A stretch of DNA of 64,000 nucleotides from Ruminococcaceae bacterium D5 (GCA_900113995.1 FORK01000008.1:1-64000), one strand, 5' to 3'. Counted from the stretch's first letter, positions 49,508 through 59,424 are shown. The notes: generated by a model from the sequence alone, not told the origin. Numbers and translations: made by a program.

Positions 49508-50092
49508 TTGGAGGATCACGGAAAGAACCGGGAGGAAGGCCCGCAGGCCCCGAAATCCCCAAAAAGGGATATCGCCTTTGTCGAGCTGTATGAATGGATT
49601 GAAAGTGCGGTGCTGGCTGTCGTTTTTGTGATACTGCTGTTCACATTCGGCGCGAGGACCTCTGTGGTCAGCGGAAGCTCGATGATCGACACCCTGCACG
49701 ATGGAGATATGCTCTTCATTTCCCGCTGGGGCTTTTCGGCCGACCAAGGGGATATCGTGGTGGTCACCAAGCCCTATGAGGACAACGAACCGATTATTAA
49801 GCGGATTGTTGCGACCGAAGGGCAGCGGGTGGATATTGATTTTGTAGAAGGAATCGTTTATGTCAACGGCGAGGCGCTCGACGAGCCTTACACCCACACT
49901 CCGACCAACCGGCACTACGACATGGAGTTTCCGCTCACCGTTCCGGAGGGGCATGTCTTTGTCATGGGGGACAACCGCAACGGCTCCTACGACAGCCGCG
50001 CAAGCGAGATCGGTTTTGTCGATACCCGCTATGTCCTCGGCAAAGCCTATCTGCGAGTATTTCCATTCGACGCTCTCGGCACAGTACACTAA
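49508..50092 (+). CDS. lepB: Signal peptidase I
   Basis: This 194-residue membrane protease removes signal peptides on the outer face. One N-terminal helix (about 33-47) is followed by the catalytic serine S58 (SGSSMIDTL) and lysine K98 (IIKRIVATEGQ), and by box E GDNRNGSYDSR. Start TTG 49508 has AGGAGGGG 5 bases upstream. The order rplS, lepB, rbgA, rnhB is conserved in Firmicutes. Confidence 0.95.
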   Translation: MEDHGKNREEGPQAPKSPKRDIAFVELYEWIESAVLAVVFVILLFTFGARTSVVSGSSMIDTLHDGDMLFISRWGFSADQGDIVVVTKPYEDNEPIIKRIVATEGQRVDIDFVEGIVYVNGEALDEPYTHTPTNRHYDMEFPLTVPEGHVFVMGDNRNGSYDSRASEIGFVDTRYVLGKAYLRVFPFDALGTVH

Positions 50093-50149
50093 AACGGCGC
50101 TGCATCCGGCTGGTATGCCGGACGGCCGCTGCGGAACAGGAGAAACATC

Positions 50150-51031
50150 TTGGCTGAACAAGGAAAGCAAATCCAATGGTTTCCCGGGCATATGGCAAAG
50201 ACCCGCCGGCTGATGCGGGAAAGCCTCCCGCTGATCGACGCGGTAGTCGAGCTGCGGGATGCGAGGATTGTCCGGTCGAGCCGCAATCCGGAGATTGAAG
50301 GACTGACCCGCTCGAAGCCCCGGCTGATCCTGCTGAACAAATCGGATGTCGCCGACCCGCAGGTGACCGCCCGCTGGCGGGAGTTCTTCGCCGGCAGGGG
50401 GCTGCCTGCCCTCGAAGCGGACTGCCGCAGCGGGAAGGGCCTCCGGCAGCTCGAGCCGAGGCTGCGGGAGCTCTGCGCCGAACGGCTCGAGCGCAATGCC
50501 GCCCGCGGGATGACCGGCAGGCCTCTGCGCCTGATGATTGTGGGAATTCCCAACGTAGGAAAATCGTCGCTGATCAACCGCCTGGCGGGACAGCGGCGCA
50601 CCAAGGTCGAGGACCGCCCCGGCGTGACCCGGGGGCGGCAGTGGGTCAAGCTTGAGGGCGGCATGGAGCTGCTCGATATGCCCGGCGTCCTCTGGCCGAA
50701 GTTTGAGGACCAGAAGGTGGGGTGCCACCTCGCATATACCGGCGCTATCCGGGATGAGATTCTCGATCAGGAGGATCTTGCCTGCTCGCTGCTTCTGCTG
50801 CTTGCCGCGCGGTATCCGGCTGCACTCTCATCCCGTTATCGCCTTGAACCCGTCGAACTGGAGGGCACTGACGGCTATGGGCTGCTTTGTCTTGTGGCAA
50901 AAAAGCGGGGGATGCTGCTTCCCGGAGGGGACGCCGATACCCTGCGCGCCGCCATCACGCTGCTTGACGAGTTTCGCGGCGGGAAGATCGGGCGGATTTC
51001 GCTCGAGACTCCCGAGGAGATCAGACGATGA
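50150..51031 (+). CDS. rbgA: Ribosome biogenesis GTPase RbgA (YlqF)
   Basis: RbgA is a circularly permuted GTPase needed for late 50S assembly. The G motifs appear in permuted order: G4 NKSD (63-66), G1 GIPNVGKSS (132-140), then G3 DMPG (176-179). The N-terminal [11 protein letters not shown] and the C-terminal RNA-binding helices are typical. Start TTG 50150 has AGGAG 8 bases upstream. The stop overlaps the rnhB start as ATGA. Confidence 0.96.
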   Translation: MAEQGKQIQWFPGHMAKTRRLMRESLPLIDAVVELRDARIVRSSRNPEIEGLTRSKPRLILLNKSDVADPQVTARWREFFAGRGLPALEADCRSGKGLRQLEPRLRELCAERLERNAARGMTGRPLRLMIVGIPNVGKSSLINRLAGQRRTKVEDRPGVTRGRQWVKLEGGMELLDMPGVLWPKFEDQKVGCHLAYTGAIRDEILDQEDLACSLLLLLAARYPAALSSRYRLEPVELEGTDGYGLLCLVAKKRGMLLPGGDADTLRAAITLLDEFRGGKIGRISLETPEEIRR

Positions 51032-51654
51032 GCGCGCCGGGGCCGGAGCTTTACGAGATCGAGAGCGCGCTGCATTGCAAAGGGCTGGCTCTGGTCTGCG
51101 GGGTGGACGAGGCGGGCCGGGGTCCTTTGGTGGGACCGGTGGCTGCGGGAGCGGTAATTCTGCCGGAGGGCCTGATCATCGAAGGGCTGAATGATTCCAA
51201 AAAGCTCTCGGAAAAGAAGCGGGAGACGCTCTATGAGATCATCACAGGAGAGGCCGTCTGCTGGTCGGTGGGGCTTGCCTCCGCGCGGGAAATCGATGAG
51301 ATCAATATTCTGCAGGCCACATTCCTGGCGATGCGCCGGGCGGTTGAAGGGCTTTCCAAAATTCCCGACTACCTGCTGGTGGACGGCAACCGCGATCCGC
51401 TGATCGGCCTGCCGACCACGACGCTGGTGAAGGGGGATTCCAAGGCCGCCTGCATCAGCGCGGCTTCGATCGTTGCCAAGGTCACCCGGGACCGCCTGCT
51501 CTGCGAACTTGACGCACAGTACCCCGGCTACGGCTTTGCAAAGCACAAGGGCTATGGCACGGCCGCCCATTACGAGGCAATCCTGCGGCTCGGCCTCACG
51601 CCGGAACACCGGCGCAGCTTCCTGAAAAAACTTCCCGCAAGCCTGCGGACATAA
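51028..51654 (+). CDS. rnhB: Ribonuclease HII
   Basis: RNase HII removes ribonucleotides from DNA and RNA-DNA hybrids. The 208-residue product has the catalytic [13 protein letters not shown] motif (D27, E28), [18 protein letters not shown] and the later aspartate region. It overlaps rbgA by four bases and is the last gene of this unit before the vanW promoter. Confidence 0.96.
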   Translation: MSAPGPELYEIESALHCKGLALVCGVDEAGRGPLVGPVAAGAVILPEGLIIEGLNDSKKLSEKKRETLYEIITGEAVCWSVGLASAREIDEINILQATFLAMRRAVEGLSKIPDYLLVDGNRDPLIGLPTTTLVKGDSKAACISAASIVAKVTRDRLLCELDAQYPGYGFAKHKGYGTAAHYEAILRLGLTPEHRRSFLKKLPASLRT

Positions 51655-51680
51655 AAATTTCTGCTGCCGGTCCCGCTCCG

Positions 51681-51709
51681 TTGAAGCGGCCGCTCCAATG
51701 TGGTACACT
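51681..51709 (+). promoter_or_regulatory. Promoter of vanW-yraN
   Basis: TTGAAG (51681-51686), 17 bases ending TGTGG, TACACT (51704-51709). Confidence 0.65.
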
Positions 51710-51747
51710 GAAAAAAATGCTTTTTCAGGAGATAAGGGGGCGGACGA

Positions 51748-52590
51748 ATGCATGACCCAGACGGTCTGAGGACCATTTCGCGTTCCCGGCTGCGCCGCTG
51801 CTGCGGACAGGCCTACTATTCGTTTCGAAGATATCTCTTTTGTCTTTCCCCGGGAATGCGCTTTGCGGCCTTTCGTCAAACGGAATCTCTGCCGTTTCTT
51901 TACGCCCGGCATGAGACGCCTTTGCTCCGGCGCCTGCGCGACGTGGAGATGATTTACCAATATAATAAGGTGCAGAACCTGCGGATCGCCTGCGGGCGGC
52001 TCGACGGGATCCTGCTGCACCCGGGGGAGACGTTCAGCTACTGGAAGCAGATCGGCAGGCCGACCTATGCTAAGGGATACCTTGACGGGGTGATTCTCCG
52101 CTCGGGCGAGGTGACCGCCGGCTGCAGAGGGGGACTTTGCCAGCTCTCCAACCTGATCTACTGGATGACCCTGCATACCCCGCTGACCGTTACCGAGTGC
52201 CACCGCCACGGCTATGATGTATTTCCCGACGCGGGCCGCACCCAGCCGTTCGGCAGCGGTGCAACCTGCTTTTATCCGCACGGCGACCTGATGCTCCGCA
52301 ACGATACCCAGGATACCTTTCAGCTCAGGCTCCGGGTCGGAGAGCGTTTCCTCCACGGCGAGTGGCGCTGTTCCTCACAGCCTCGTTTTCGCTATGAGGT
52401 CGTCGAACGCAGCCACCGGATGCAGGGGGAATGGTGGGGCGGATACAGCCGGCACAATGAGCTTTACCGTCTGGTGTATACCCGCGAAGGGAAGCCGCTC
52501 GGTGAAGAGTTTCTTGCCGCCAACCACGCGATGATGATGTATGAGCCGCTGCTCGGCGAGGGGGAAACACATGCCGGCTATGTCAAATAA
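51748..52590 (+). CDS. VanW-family protein
   Basis: This 280-residue protein carries the VanW domain from about residue 70: NLRIACGRLDGILLHPGETFSYW, then GGLCQLSNLIYWMTLHTPL and the HGYDVFPDAGRTQPFGSGAT region. VanW occurs in some vancomycin-resistance clusters but its role is unknown; most members are outside such clusters, as here. There is no clear signal peptide, although family members with one are common. The ATG has AAGGGGG 7 bases upstream. It overlaps yraN. Confidence 0.88.
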   Translation: MHDPDGLRTISRSRLRRCCGQAYYSFRRYLFCLSPGMRFAAFRQTESLPFLYARHETPLLRRLRDVEMIYQYNKVQNLRIACGRLDGILLHPGETFSYWKQIGRPTYAKGYLDGVILRSGEVTAGCRGGLCQLSNLIYWMTLHTPLTVTECHRHGYDVFPDAGRTQPFGSGATCFYPHGDLMLRNDTQDTFQLRLRVGERFLHGEWRCSSQPRFRYEVVERSHRMQGEWWGGYSRHNELYRLVYTREGKPLGEEFLAANHAMMMYEPLLGEGETHAGYVK

Positions 52591-52969
52591 CCGAAGTGAG
52601 AAGGGAAGGCTGGGCGAGGAGTATGCGGCCCGGCTGCTCGAGCGGGAGGGCTATCGCATCCTCTCGCGAAATTTCCACACCCGCTACGGAGAAATCGACC
52701 TGATTGCGCAAAAAGGGGAGATTCTCGCCTTTATCGAGGTGAAGACCCGCGCGGCGGACTCCCTTTCCCGTCCGGCGGCAGCCGTTTCACGGCAGAAGCA
52801 AAGCCGGATCATTCTGGCCGCCGAGGGTTATCTTCAACGCTTTCCAACCGCCCTTCAGCCGCGTTTCGATGTGGTTGAGGTCGTCACAGAGAAAGCCCGG
52901 GAATTCCGGGTGAGGGGCGCGGAGCACCTGGAGGGCGCCTTTGACCAGACCATGACAGAAAGGTCATAA
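52571..52969 (+). CDS. yraN: YraN/UPF0102 nuclease-like protein
   Basis: This 132-residue protein has the restriction-endonuclease-like fold. The core is GRLGEEYAARLLEREGYRIL, with metal-binding residues in YGEIDLIAQKGEILAFIEVKTR (E, D, ExK). UPF0102 proteins are tied to Holliday-junction or DNA processing. ATG 52571 is chosen because GAGGGG lies 7 bases upstream; earlier in-frame codons lie within vanW. No topoisomerase or dprA gene is next to it. Confidence 0.92.
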   Translation: MPAMSNNRSEKGRLGEEYAARLLEREGYRILSRNFHTRYGEIDLIAQKGEILAFIEVKTRAADSLSRPAAAVSRQKQSRIILAAEGYLQRFPTALQPRFDVVEVVTEKAREFRVRGAEHLEGAFDQTMTERS

Positions 52970-53050
52970 TGTGATAAAAAAGGCACTGTGCCGGATCGGT
53001 CCGGCCGGCAGCCTGATTAATCGATTGCCAGCGAAAGGATGAATTCATCA

Positions 53051-54544
53051 ATGCAGTACACCAGCACGAGAGACAGCTCCCTTTCGGTTTCCTCTTCCTT
53101 TGCCATCGCGCATGGCATTTCGGCGGAGGGCGGGCTTTTCGTCCCGAAGGAGATTCCGCAGATCGACCGGGCGTGGCTGAAGGAACTCTGCGACAAGGAG
53201 TATCCTGCCCGCGCCGAACAGGTGCTCTCCCTTTTTCTGACCGATTTCACCTCCGGCGAGCTTGCCGAGGCAGCGGCGGCCGCCTACACCGACGGGGTCT
53301 TTGAGGAGGACTGGGCCGCCCCCCTTTCCGACCTTTCGGATGGACGCTTTGTTCTTGAACTCTGGCATGGCCCGACCTGCGCCTTCAAGGATATGGCGCT
53401 GCAGCTGCTGCCTCATCTGATGGTCCCGGCAGCCCGCCGCGCCCTCGACGGCAAGCAGATCCTGATTCTGGTCGCTACCTCCGGGGATACCGGCAAGGCC
53501 GCGCTGGAGGGCTTCTGCGGCGTTGAAGGGGTGAAGATCGCTGTCTTTTATCCCAACGACGGGGTCAGCCCGATGCAGCAGCTCCAGATGGTGACCCAGC
53601 GCGGGGAGAACGTCGCGGTCTACGCCATCGAGGGGAATTTTGACAACGCACAGACCGAGGTGAAGAAAATCTTCACCGATCCCGGTGTGATCGCCCGTCT
53701 GGCCGAGCGCGGCACGGTTCTTTCGTCGGCCAACTCGATCAACTGGGGCCGTCTGGTTCCGCAGATTGTCTACTATTTCTCGGCCTATGCCGATCTTGTC
53801 GGCTGCGAATGCATCAAGCTTGGCGACCCGGTCAACTTTGTCGTTCCGACTGGAAACTTCGGCAACATCCTTGCAGGCTACTATGCCAAGCGGATGGGCC
53901 TGCCGGTGGGCAAGCTGATCTGCGCTTCGAACCAGAACGACGTTTTGGCCGACTTTATGAAGAGCGGCGTTTACGATGCCAACCGCAATTTCTATACCAC
54001 GATGTCCCCGTCGATGGATATCCTGATTTCCTCGAACCTTGAGCGTCTGCTCTATGAGCTTTGCGGCAAGGACGACCTCCAGGTTGCTGCCATGATGCAG
54101 GAGCTCAAGGAAAACCGACGCTACTCGATTTCCCAGGAAATGAAGGCGCAGCTCGATGCCGATTTCTGGGGCGGCACGGTCGGCGACGAGATATGCCGCG
54201 GCATCATTAAGAAAACCCTTGACGAAATCGGCTATCTGATCGATCCGCATACCTCGGTGGCCTTCGGCGTTTATGATCAGTATAAAACGGAAACGGGAGA
54301 TCATACTCCGGCGGTGATTCTTTCAACCGCCTCACCCTTCAAGTTTGCGGGCAGCGTGCTCGGCGCCCTGGGGGCCGAGCGCCCCGCCGATGAATTCGCC
54401 GCGGTCAAGGCGCTTTCTCAAGGAACCGGCGCCCCGATTCCGAAAAATATCGCCGCTTTGGAGAAAGCAAAGATCCGCTTTACCAAGGTGCTCCTTCCGG
54501 AGGAGATGCCCCGGGAGATCGAGCTCTTTGCTTCTCAGAAATAA
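53051..54544 (+). CDS. thrC: Threonine synthase
   Basis: Threonine synthase is a PLP enzyme converting O-phosphohomoserine to threonine. The 497-residue product has the N-terminal QYTSTRDSS, the PLP lysine in HGPTCAFKDMALQLLP (K113), the phosphate loop TSGDTGKAALEG and VPTGNFGNILAGYYAKRMG. ATG 53051 is taken because AAAGGATG precedes it at a normal distance and families start here; ATG 53039 has no ribosome site. Its neighbours are not other threonine genes. Confidence 0.96.
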   Translation: MQYTSTRDSSLSVSSSFAIAHGISAEGGLFVPKEIPQIDRAWLKELCDKEYPARAEQVLSLFLTDFTSGELAEAAAAAYTDGVFEEDWAAPLSDLSDGRFVLELWHGPTCAFKDMALQLLPHLMVPAARRALDGKQILILVATSGDTGKAALEGFCGVEGVKIAVFYPNDGVSPMQQLQMVTQRGENVAVYAIEGNFDNAQTEVKKIFTDPGVIARLAERGTVLSSANSINWGRLVPQIVYYFSAYADLVGCECIKLGDPVNFVVPTGNFGNILAGYYAKRMGLPVGKLICASNQNDVLADFMKSGVYDANRNFYTTMSPSMDILISSNLERLLYELCGKDDLQVAAMMQELKENRRYSISQEMKAQLDADFWGGTVGDEICRGIIKKTLDEIGYLIDPHTSVAFGVYDQYKTETGDHTPAVILSTASPFKFAGSVLGALGAERPADEFAAVKALSQGTGAPIPKNIAALEKAKIRFTKVLLPEEMPREIELFASQK

Positions 54545-54573
54545 ATTCCCGAATTGCGCGGAAAAGAAGGCGA

Positions 54574-54608
54574 GCGTTGCAAAATGTATTTTTTGCATTT
54601 TGCAACGC
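54574..54608 (+). terminator. Hairpin after thrC
   Basis: GCGTTGCAAAATG (54574-54586) pairs perfectly with CATTTTGCAACGC (54596-54608). No T run follows on either strand, so termination is uncertain. Confidence 0.5.
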
Positions 54609-54901
54609 CCGCGTCTGTCCCGACAGTGGTCTTTGCCGCTGCGTATCCTCGCACCGGCCCAAATGGATCTTCCCACTCTGCTGCACCCGGCCATGCGGCC
54701 CGCGGCGTGATTTACCGTGCTTCGGCATTCCAGCTGCGCGGCCTGCGGGCATGCCTTACCGCACTTTTGGGGCCTGTTATCCGGAGTATTGCAGGGCATG
54801 AAGCAGAGATTTCGGGTGTCTCGGGCACAGGCCTGACAGACCTTCTCTGCGGCGGACCCTTTCGTTTTGAACCGAGCTGTGCTTCTATTCAAAAAGCTTT
54901 C
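54609..54901. other. Gap with no recognised gene
   Basis: Open frames exist on both strands but none has a ribosome site or family-like sequence. Nothing is called. Confidence 0.45.
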
Positions 54902-55066
54902 TTATGCCTTGGGACGAAAGGTGGCGCAAACTGTTTCGTCGCTGCATCCGGCGGTGCAGGCGCAGTATTGCGGGCCGACATCGACCTTTTTGGCAGTGCA
55001 GCGGCAGTCGTCATTATAGACACAGTTCTGAACGTTGCAGCAAATGCAGTTTCTTGCTTCTTCCAT
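54902..55066 (-). CDS. DUF1540 cysteine-rich mini-protein (second copy)
   Basis: This 54-residue protein starts MEEARNCICCNVQNCVYNDD and ends CATFRPKA. Ten cysteines, including CICC, CRC and CAC, fit the DUF1540 layout and are denser than in the copy at 24750. GAGGAGGTGAACGAG precedes the ATG ideally. A metal-binding or spore role is a guess. It is a separate unit between thrC and the phosphoesterase gene. Confidence 0.85.
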   Translation of the reverse strand: MEEARNCICCNVQNCVYNDDCRCTAKKVDVGPQYCACTAGCSDETVCATFRPKA

Positions 55067-55166
55067 CTCGTTCACCTCCTCTCACAGATGAAGCATTTGC
55101 ATTTGCCGGGGGAGAATACGCGGTAAAATTTTTTGAGTCGGCCTAAATCCTTGAAAGGAGAATCCC

Positions 55167-55850
55167 ATGGCGATCTTTGCAATTGGGGACCTGCATCTTT
55201 CCACCGGCTGCAACAAGCCGATGGATATTTTTTCCGGATGGCAGGATTACGTCGGCCGTATCACCTCCGACTGGAGGTCGCGGGTTGATGTGCAGGATAC
55301 CGTTGTGATCGCGGGGGACATCTCCTGGGGAATGAATTTTAAGGAAGCCAAGAGTGATTTTGAGCTGCTCCACTCGCTGCCCGGCCGGAAGATCCTGATG
55401 AAGGGAAACCATGATTACTGGTGGAACAGCCGCAAAAAGATGGAGGAGTTTTTTGATCAGAACGGTTTAACCAGCCTGACCATTCTCCATAATAGTTGTG
55501 TTGCGGCTGAGGGCGTTGCCCTCTGCGGGACACGCGGGTGGATGCTGGAGGAAGAATGCCTCCATGACCGCACTGTCGCGGCCCGGGAGGAGGGGCGTCT
55601 TCGCGCCTCGCTGGAGGCTGCGAAGAAGCTGGAGCTTGCGCCGGTTGCCTTCCTGCATTATCCTCCGCTTTTTGCCGATTCGATTTCGGGCGGCATGATT
55701 GACCTGCTGCGCGAATACGGTGTAAAGCGCTGTTTTTATGGTCATCTGCATGGAGCGGCCTGCTCGCAGGCTTTCGAAGGGGAATACCTCGGAATCGAAT
55801 TTTCACTGATTTCCGCCGACCATCTCAAATTTCGTTTGAAAGAGCTGTAA
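55167..55850 (+). CDS. Metallophosphoesterase
   Basis: This 227-residue calcineurin-like enzyme has all metal motifs: GDLHLS (D, H), VIAGDISWG (D), MKGNHDYWW (N, H), FLHYPP (H) and YGHLHG (H, H). A cytosolic phosphodiesterase or nucleotidase is expected; the substrate is not evident. The ATG has AAAGGAG upstream. It precedes tig but has about 80 bases of its own spacer, including the tig promoter. Confidence 0.9.
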   Translation: MAIFAIGDLHLSTGCNKPMDIFSGWQDYVGRITSDWRSRVDVQDTVVIAGDISWGMNFKEAKSDFELLHSLPGRKILMKGNHDYWWNSRKKMEEFFDQNGLTSLTILHNSCVAAEGVALCGTRGWMLEEECLHDRTVAAREEGRLRASLEAAKKLELAPVAFLHYPPLFADSISGGMIDLLREYGVKRCFYGHLHGAACSQAFEGEYLGIEFSLISADHLKFRLKEL

Positions 55851-55889
55851 ATTCATAAAATTTGAGTGGCATTCATGAAGAAACTGTGT

Positions 55890-55895
55890 TATAAT
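55890..55895 (+). promoter_or_regulatory. Extended -10 promoter of tig
   Basis: CTGTGT precedes TATAAT (55890-55895), giving a TGn extended -10 about 35 bases before the ATG at 55932. No convincing -35. Confidence 0.6.
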
Positions 55896-55931
55896 ACCAC
55901 GATGTAATGTTGCAAACAGGAGGAAATAAAA

Positions 55932-57308
55932 ATGTCTTTGGTATCGTCGAATCAGGTGGAGACCAACCGCACCGAACTCACCGTTGAGGTCAAGGGTGAG
56001 AAGTTCCGGAAGGCGGTTGACGCCGCTGTCGCCAAGAACATGAAGAAGATTACCATCCCCGGCTTCCGTAAAGGGAAGGCGCCCCGTGCAATGGTAGAAA
56101 AAATGTACGGCAAGGGGATGTTCTATGAGGACGCGATGAACGCCCTTTATCCCGAGGCCTATTCCGAGGCCGTTGACGCTGCGGGCATCAAGCCGGTTGA
56201 TTCCGCCGATGTCGAGGTGCTGGAAGTCAATGACGAAGGCTTTACCTTTAAGGCGACTGTCACCACCAAGCCGATTCCTGAGCTCGGAGAGTATAAGGGC
56301 CTTTCTGCGGTCAAGGCCGCCGTTGAAGTGACCGACGAGCAGATCGAGCATCAGTTTGCCCATCTGCGCGATCAGTATGCCCGCGTCATCGAGGTGACCG
56401 ACCGTGCTGCGAAGCTCGGAGACATTGCCGACATCAATTTTGAGGGCTTTGTCGACGGTGTCGCCTTTGAAGGCGGCAAGGGCGAGAACCATCCTCTGAC
56501 ACTTGGGTCGGGCAGCTTCATCCCGGGATTTGAGGATCAGGTTGTCGGCCATTCGGTCGGCGAGGAGTTCGATGTCAACGTTACCTTCCCGGAGGAATAT
56601 GGTGAAAAGTCCCTGGCCGGAAAGGCGTCTGTCTTTAAGGTCAAGATCAACGGCATCAAGGAGCGTCAGCTCCCCGAGGTTGACGACGAGTTCGCCAAGG
56701 ATGTCAGCGAGTTCGACACCCTCGAGGAATTCAAAAAGGATATGAAGGCCAAGATGATCGCCTCCGCCGAGGAGAAGGCCGCAGCCGATTTTGAAAATAA
56801 GCTGCTTGAGCAGGTCGTTGCCAATATGAAGGTCGATGTGCCCGGCTGCATGATTGAAAACCGGATTCGTGAGCTGATGCAGGACTTCGCCATGCGGATG
56901 AGCCAGCAGGGCCTCTCGCTGAAGGACTTCCTGCAGTACAGCGGTCAGACCGAGGAGCAGTTCAAGGAAACCTTCCGCCCGCAGGCCGAGAGCCAGGTTA
57001 AGACCCGCCTTGCAATGGAAGCGATTGCCGAAGCTGAAAAGATCGTCCCCACCGAGGAAGAGATTGAAGAGGAGTACAAGAAGCTCTCCGAGCAGTACCA
57101 CACCGAGCTTGAGAAGCTTCGCGGCATCATCAGCGCGGCCGAGATCTCTGAGGATGTGGCCTGCCGCAAGGCGCTCGAGATCGTCCGTGAAAGCGCCTCC
57201 GCTCTCCCCGAGGAGAAGAAGGAAGACACCTCCGGGGAGGAGGCTCCCAAGCCCAGGCGCACCAGAAAGACCAAGGCTGAGAAGGAAGCCGAAGCCGTTG
57301 CCGAATAA
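55932..57308 (+). CDS. tig: Trigger factor
   Basis: Trigger factor is the ribosome-bound chaperone and peptidyl-prolyl isomerase that meets nascent chains. The 458-residue product has the ribosome-docking motif TIPGFRKGKAPRAMVEK (about 36-55), a PPIase FKBP-like domain (GDIADINFEGFVDGVAFEGG to GEEFDVNVTFPEEY, about 160-225) and a long helical C-domain. It ends in an unusual Lys/Glu/Pro-rich tail (about 425-458). It is followed by clpP, clpX and lon in the standard Firmicute order. Confidence 0.97.
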   Translation: MSLVSSNQVETNRTELTVEVKGEKFRKAVDAAVAKNMKKITIPGFRKGKAPRAMVEKMYGKGMFYEDAMNALYPEAYSEAVDAAGIKPVDSADVEVLEVNDEGFTFKATVTTKPIPELGEYKGLSAVKAAVEVTDEQIEHQFAHLRDQYARVIEVTDRAAKLGDIADINFEGFVDGVAFEGGKGENHPLTLGSGSFIPGFEDQVVGHSVGEEFDVNVTFPEEYGEKSLAGKASVFKVKINGIKERQLPEVDDEFAKDVSEFDTLEEFKKDMKAKMIASAEEKAAADFENKLLEQVVANMKVDVPGCMIENRIRELMQDFAMRMSQQGLSLKDFLQYSGQTEEQFKETFRPQAESQVKTRLAMEAIAEAEKIVPTEEEIEEEYKKLSEQYHTELEKLRGIISAAEISEDVACRKALEIVRESASALPEEKKEDTSGEEAPKPRRTRKTKAEKEAEAVAE

Positions 57309-57353
57309 CTCTTCTCAGCCCCGCACCTACATATCACAGGAGGTGTATGAATC

Positions 57354-57935
57354 ATGGCTTTAGTACCAACCGTCATTGAGCAGACCAACCGGGGAGAGCG
57401 CGCCTACGACATCTTTTCCCGCCTGCTCAACGACCGCATTATCATGCTCTGCGATGAAGTCAACGACACGACAGCGAGCCTTGTGGTGGCGCAGCTCCTT
57501 TTTCTTGAGGGGCAGGACCCCGATAAGGATATCCAGCTTTATATCAATTCGCCTGGCGGTTCGGTGACCGCAGGCATGGCAATTTACGACACGATGAACT
57601 ATGTCAAGTGCGACGTTTCGACCACCTGCATCGGTATGGCTGCTTCGATGGGGGCGTTTTTGCTCTCATCGGGAGCCAAGGGCAAGCGGATCGCCCTGCC
57701 CAACGCCGAGATCATGATCCACCAGCCGCTTGGCGGCGCGAAGGGGCAGGCGACCGATATCAAGATCCATGCAGAGTGGATTCTCAAGATTAAGGACCGC
57801 CTCAACCGCCTGATGAGCGAACAGACCGGGCAGCCGCTTTCGGTGATCGAACATGACACCGAGCGCGACAACTTCATGTCCGCCGACGAAGCCATGAAAT
57901 ACGGGCTGATCGATAAGGTGATCGCTCACCGGTAA
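57354..57935 (+). CDS. clpP: ATP-dependent Clp protease proteolytic subunit
   Basis: The 193-residue serine protease forms the 14-mer chamber fed by ClpX. The triad is visible: S98 (GMAASMG), H123 (MIHQPLGG) and D172 (DTERDNF). Start ATG has AGGAGGTGTATGAATC upstream. It lies between tig and clpX, 36 bases before clpX. Confidence 0.97.
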   Translation: MALVPTVIEQTNRGERAYDIFSRLLNDRIIMLCDEVNDTTASLVVAQLLFLEGQDPDKDIQLYINSPGGSVTAGMAIYDTMNYVKCDVSTTCIGMAASMGAFLLSSGAKGKRIALPNAEIMIHQPLGGAKGQATDIKIHAEWILKIKDRLNRLMSEQTGQPLSVIEHDTERDNFMSADEAMKYGLIDKVIAHR

Positions 57936-57971
57936 GGCTCCTACCATCCAGCAGTTTCGAAGGAGAAGGAT

Positions 57972-59288
57972 ATGGCAAGAGAAGATAACAAGCCGCTGCG
58001 CTGTTCTTTCTGCGGCAAGCAGCAGGAGCAGGTCAGCCGCATGATCGCGGGTCCCGGCGTCTGCATCTGCAACGAGTGCGTCGATCTCTGCGTGAGCATC
58101 CTCGAGGAGGAAAACGGGATCGTCCGCCGCAAAAAGACGTCGAAGACCGAGGCGCAGCCTGTGTTTCTGAAGCCTGCCGAAATCAAAGCCGGGCTTGACG
58201 AGTATGTGATCGGCCAGCAAGAGGCTAAAATTGCCCTTTCAGTCGCCGTCTATAACCATTATAAACGGATTTTCTGCGCGGGCGGAGATGGGGGTGTGGA
58301 GCTGCAGAAGAGCAATGTCCTTCTGCTGGGTCCCACCGGCACCGGCAAGACACTGCTGGCACAGACCCTCGCCAAGATGCTGGGAGTTCCGTTTGCCATT
58401 GCCGATGCCACCACTCTGACCGAGGCTGGCTACGTCGGCGAGGACGTTGAGAATATTTTGCTGCGCTTGATTCAAGCGGCCGATTTTGACGTACAGAAAG
58501 CGCAGCGCGGCATTATCTATATCGACGAAATTGATAAGATTGCCCGTAAAAGCGAAAATCCTTCCATCACTCGGGACGTTTCGGGCGAAGGAGTGCAGCA
58601 GGCCCTGCTGAAAATTTTGGAGGGAACCGTTGCCAACGTCCCGCCTCAGGGGGGCAGAAAGCATCCGCAGCAGGAGTTTATTCAGATTGATACCTCAAAT
58701 ATCCTCTTTATCTGCGGCGGCGCTTTCGATGGAATCGAAAAGACGGTGGAAAAGCGGGTTGCCACCTCATCGATGGGTTTCGGCGCACCGGTGCGCAGCC
58801 GCGAGCAGACCGACGAGCTGATGAAAGAGCTGATTCCGCAGGATCTTGTCCGCTTCGGGCTGATTCCCGAACTGGTCGGGCGCCTGCCGGTCATTACTTC
58901 TCTTTCGGCTCTCGATGAGCAGGCGCTGATCCGCATTCTGCTCGAACCGAAGAATTCGATGATCAAGCAGTACCAGCGCCTCTTTGAATTGGACCGGATC
59001 ACGCTCGAATTCGAGCAGGAGGCTCTGGAGGAAATCGCCCGTCTTGCCATTGAGCGCAAGACCGGTGCGCGCGGACTGCGCGGCATCCTCGAGGAGACGC
59101 TGGCCAAGCTGATGTTCGACGCTCCGAGCGATTATACGATTGAGCGGATTGTGATTACCAAGGGCTGCGTGGACCGCACGGGAGAACCGTTGATTCTCCG
59201 CGATCCGGAACGGCTTCCCGCTGAAAGCCCCCGCGCCATTGCGGAGGCGCGCAAGCCCCGTTCCCGCACCAGCACCCCCGCGTCCTGA
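57972..59288 (+). CDS. clpX: ClpX unfoldase, ATPase subunit of ClpXP
   Basis: This 438-residue AAA+ protein unfolds substrates for ClpP. The zinc-binding domain has CSFC (11-14) and CNEC (33-36). Walker A is GPTGTGKT (120-127), Walker [10 protein letters not shown], and a sensor/GYVGEDVE pore region follows. The final 20 residues are a Pro/Arg/Ser-rich extension. A terminator and the lon promoter follow. Confidence 0.97.
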   Translation: MAREDNKPLRCSFCGKQQEQVSRMIAGPGVCICNECVDLCVSILEEENGIVRRKKTSKTEAQPVFLKPAEIKAGLDEYVIGQQEAKIALSVAVYNHYKRIFCAGGDGGVELQKSNVLLLGPTGTGKTLLAQTLAKMLGVPFAIADATTLTEAGYVGEDVENILLRLIQAADFDVQKAQRGIIYIDEIDKIARKSENPSITRDVSGEGVQQALLKILEGTVANVPPQGGRKHPQQEFIQIDTSNILFICGGAFDGIEKTVEKRVATSSMGFGAPVRSREQTDELMKELIPQDLVRFGLIPELVGRLPVITSLSALDEQALIRILLEPKNSMIKQYQRLFELDRITLEFEQEALEEIARLAIERKTGARGLRGILEETLAKLMFDAPSDYTIERIVITKGCVDRTGEPLILRDPERLPAESPRAIAEARKPRSRTSTPAS

Positions 59289-59306
59289 GCCAACTTCGCT
59301 GCAAGG

Positions 59307-59375
59307 AGGGATTGTTCTCCGGGCTCCATGCCGGATTTGACGCCGGCGTCGATCCCGGGGAAGAATCCCTTTTTA
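59307..59375 (+). terminator. Terminator of tig-clpP-clpX
   Basis: The arm at 59307-59323 pairs with 59354-59370 with two mismatches, enclosing an inner hairpin, and TTTTT follows. Confidence 0.7.
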
Positions 59376-59394
59376 TCTTGGTAATCATGTACAC

Positions 59395-59424
59395 TTGAAA
59401 TCTTCATCTTTTATCTAGTATAAT
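59395..59424 (+). promoter_or_regulatory. Promoter of lon-ysxC
   Basis: TTGAAA (59395-59400), 18 bases, TATAAT (59419-59424). No CtsR or HrcA operator was recognised around it. Confidence 0.8.

Noticed and set aside
54554-55126. Plus-strand frame of about 190 residues after thrC
   Set aside because: No ribosome site and no family; its 3' half is the reverse of the well-supported DUF1540 gene.
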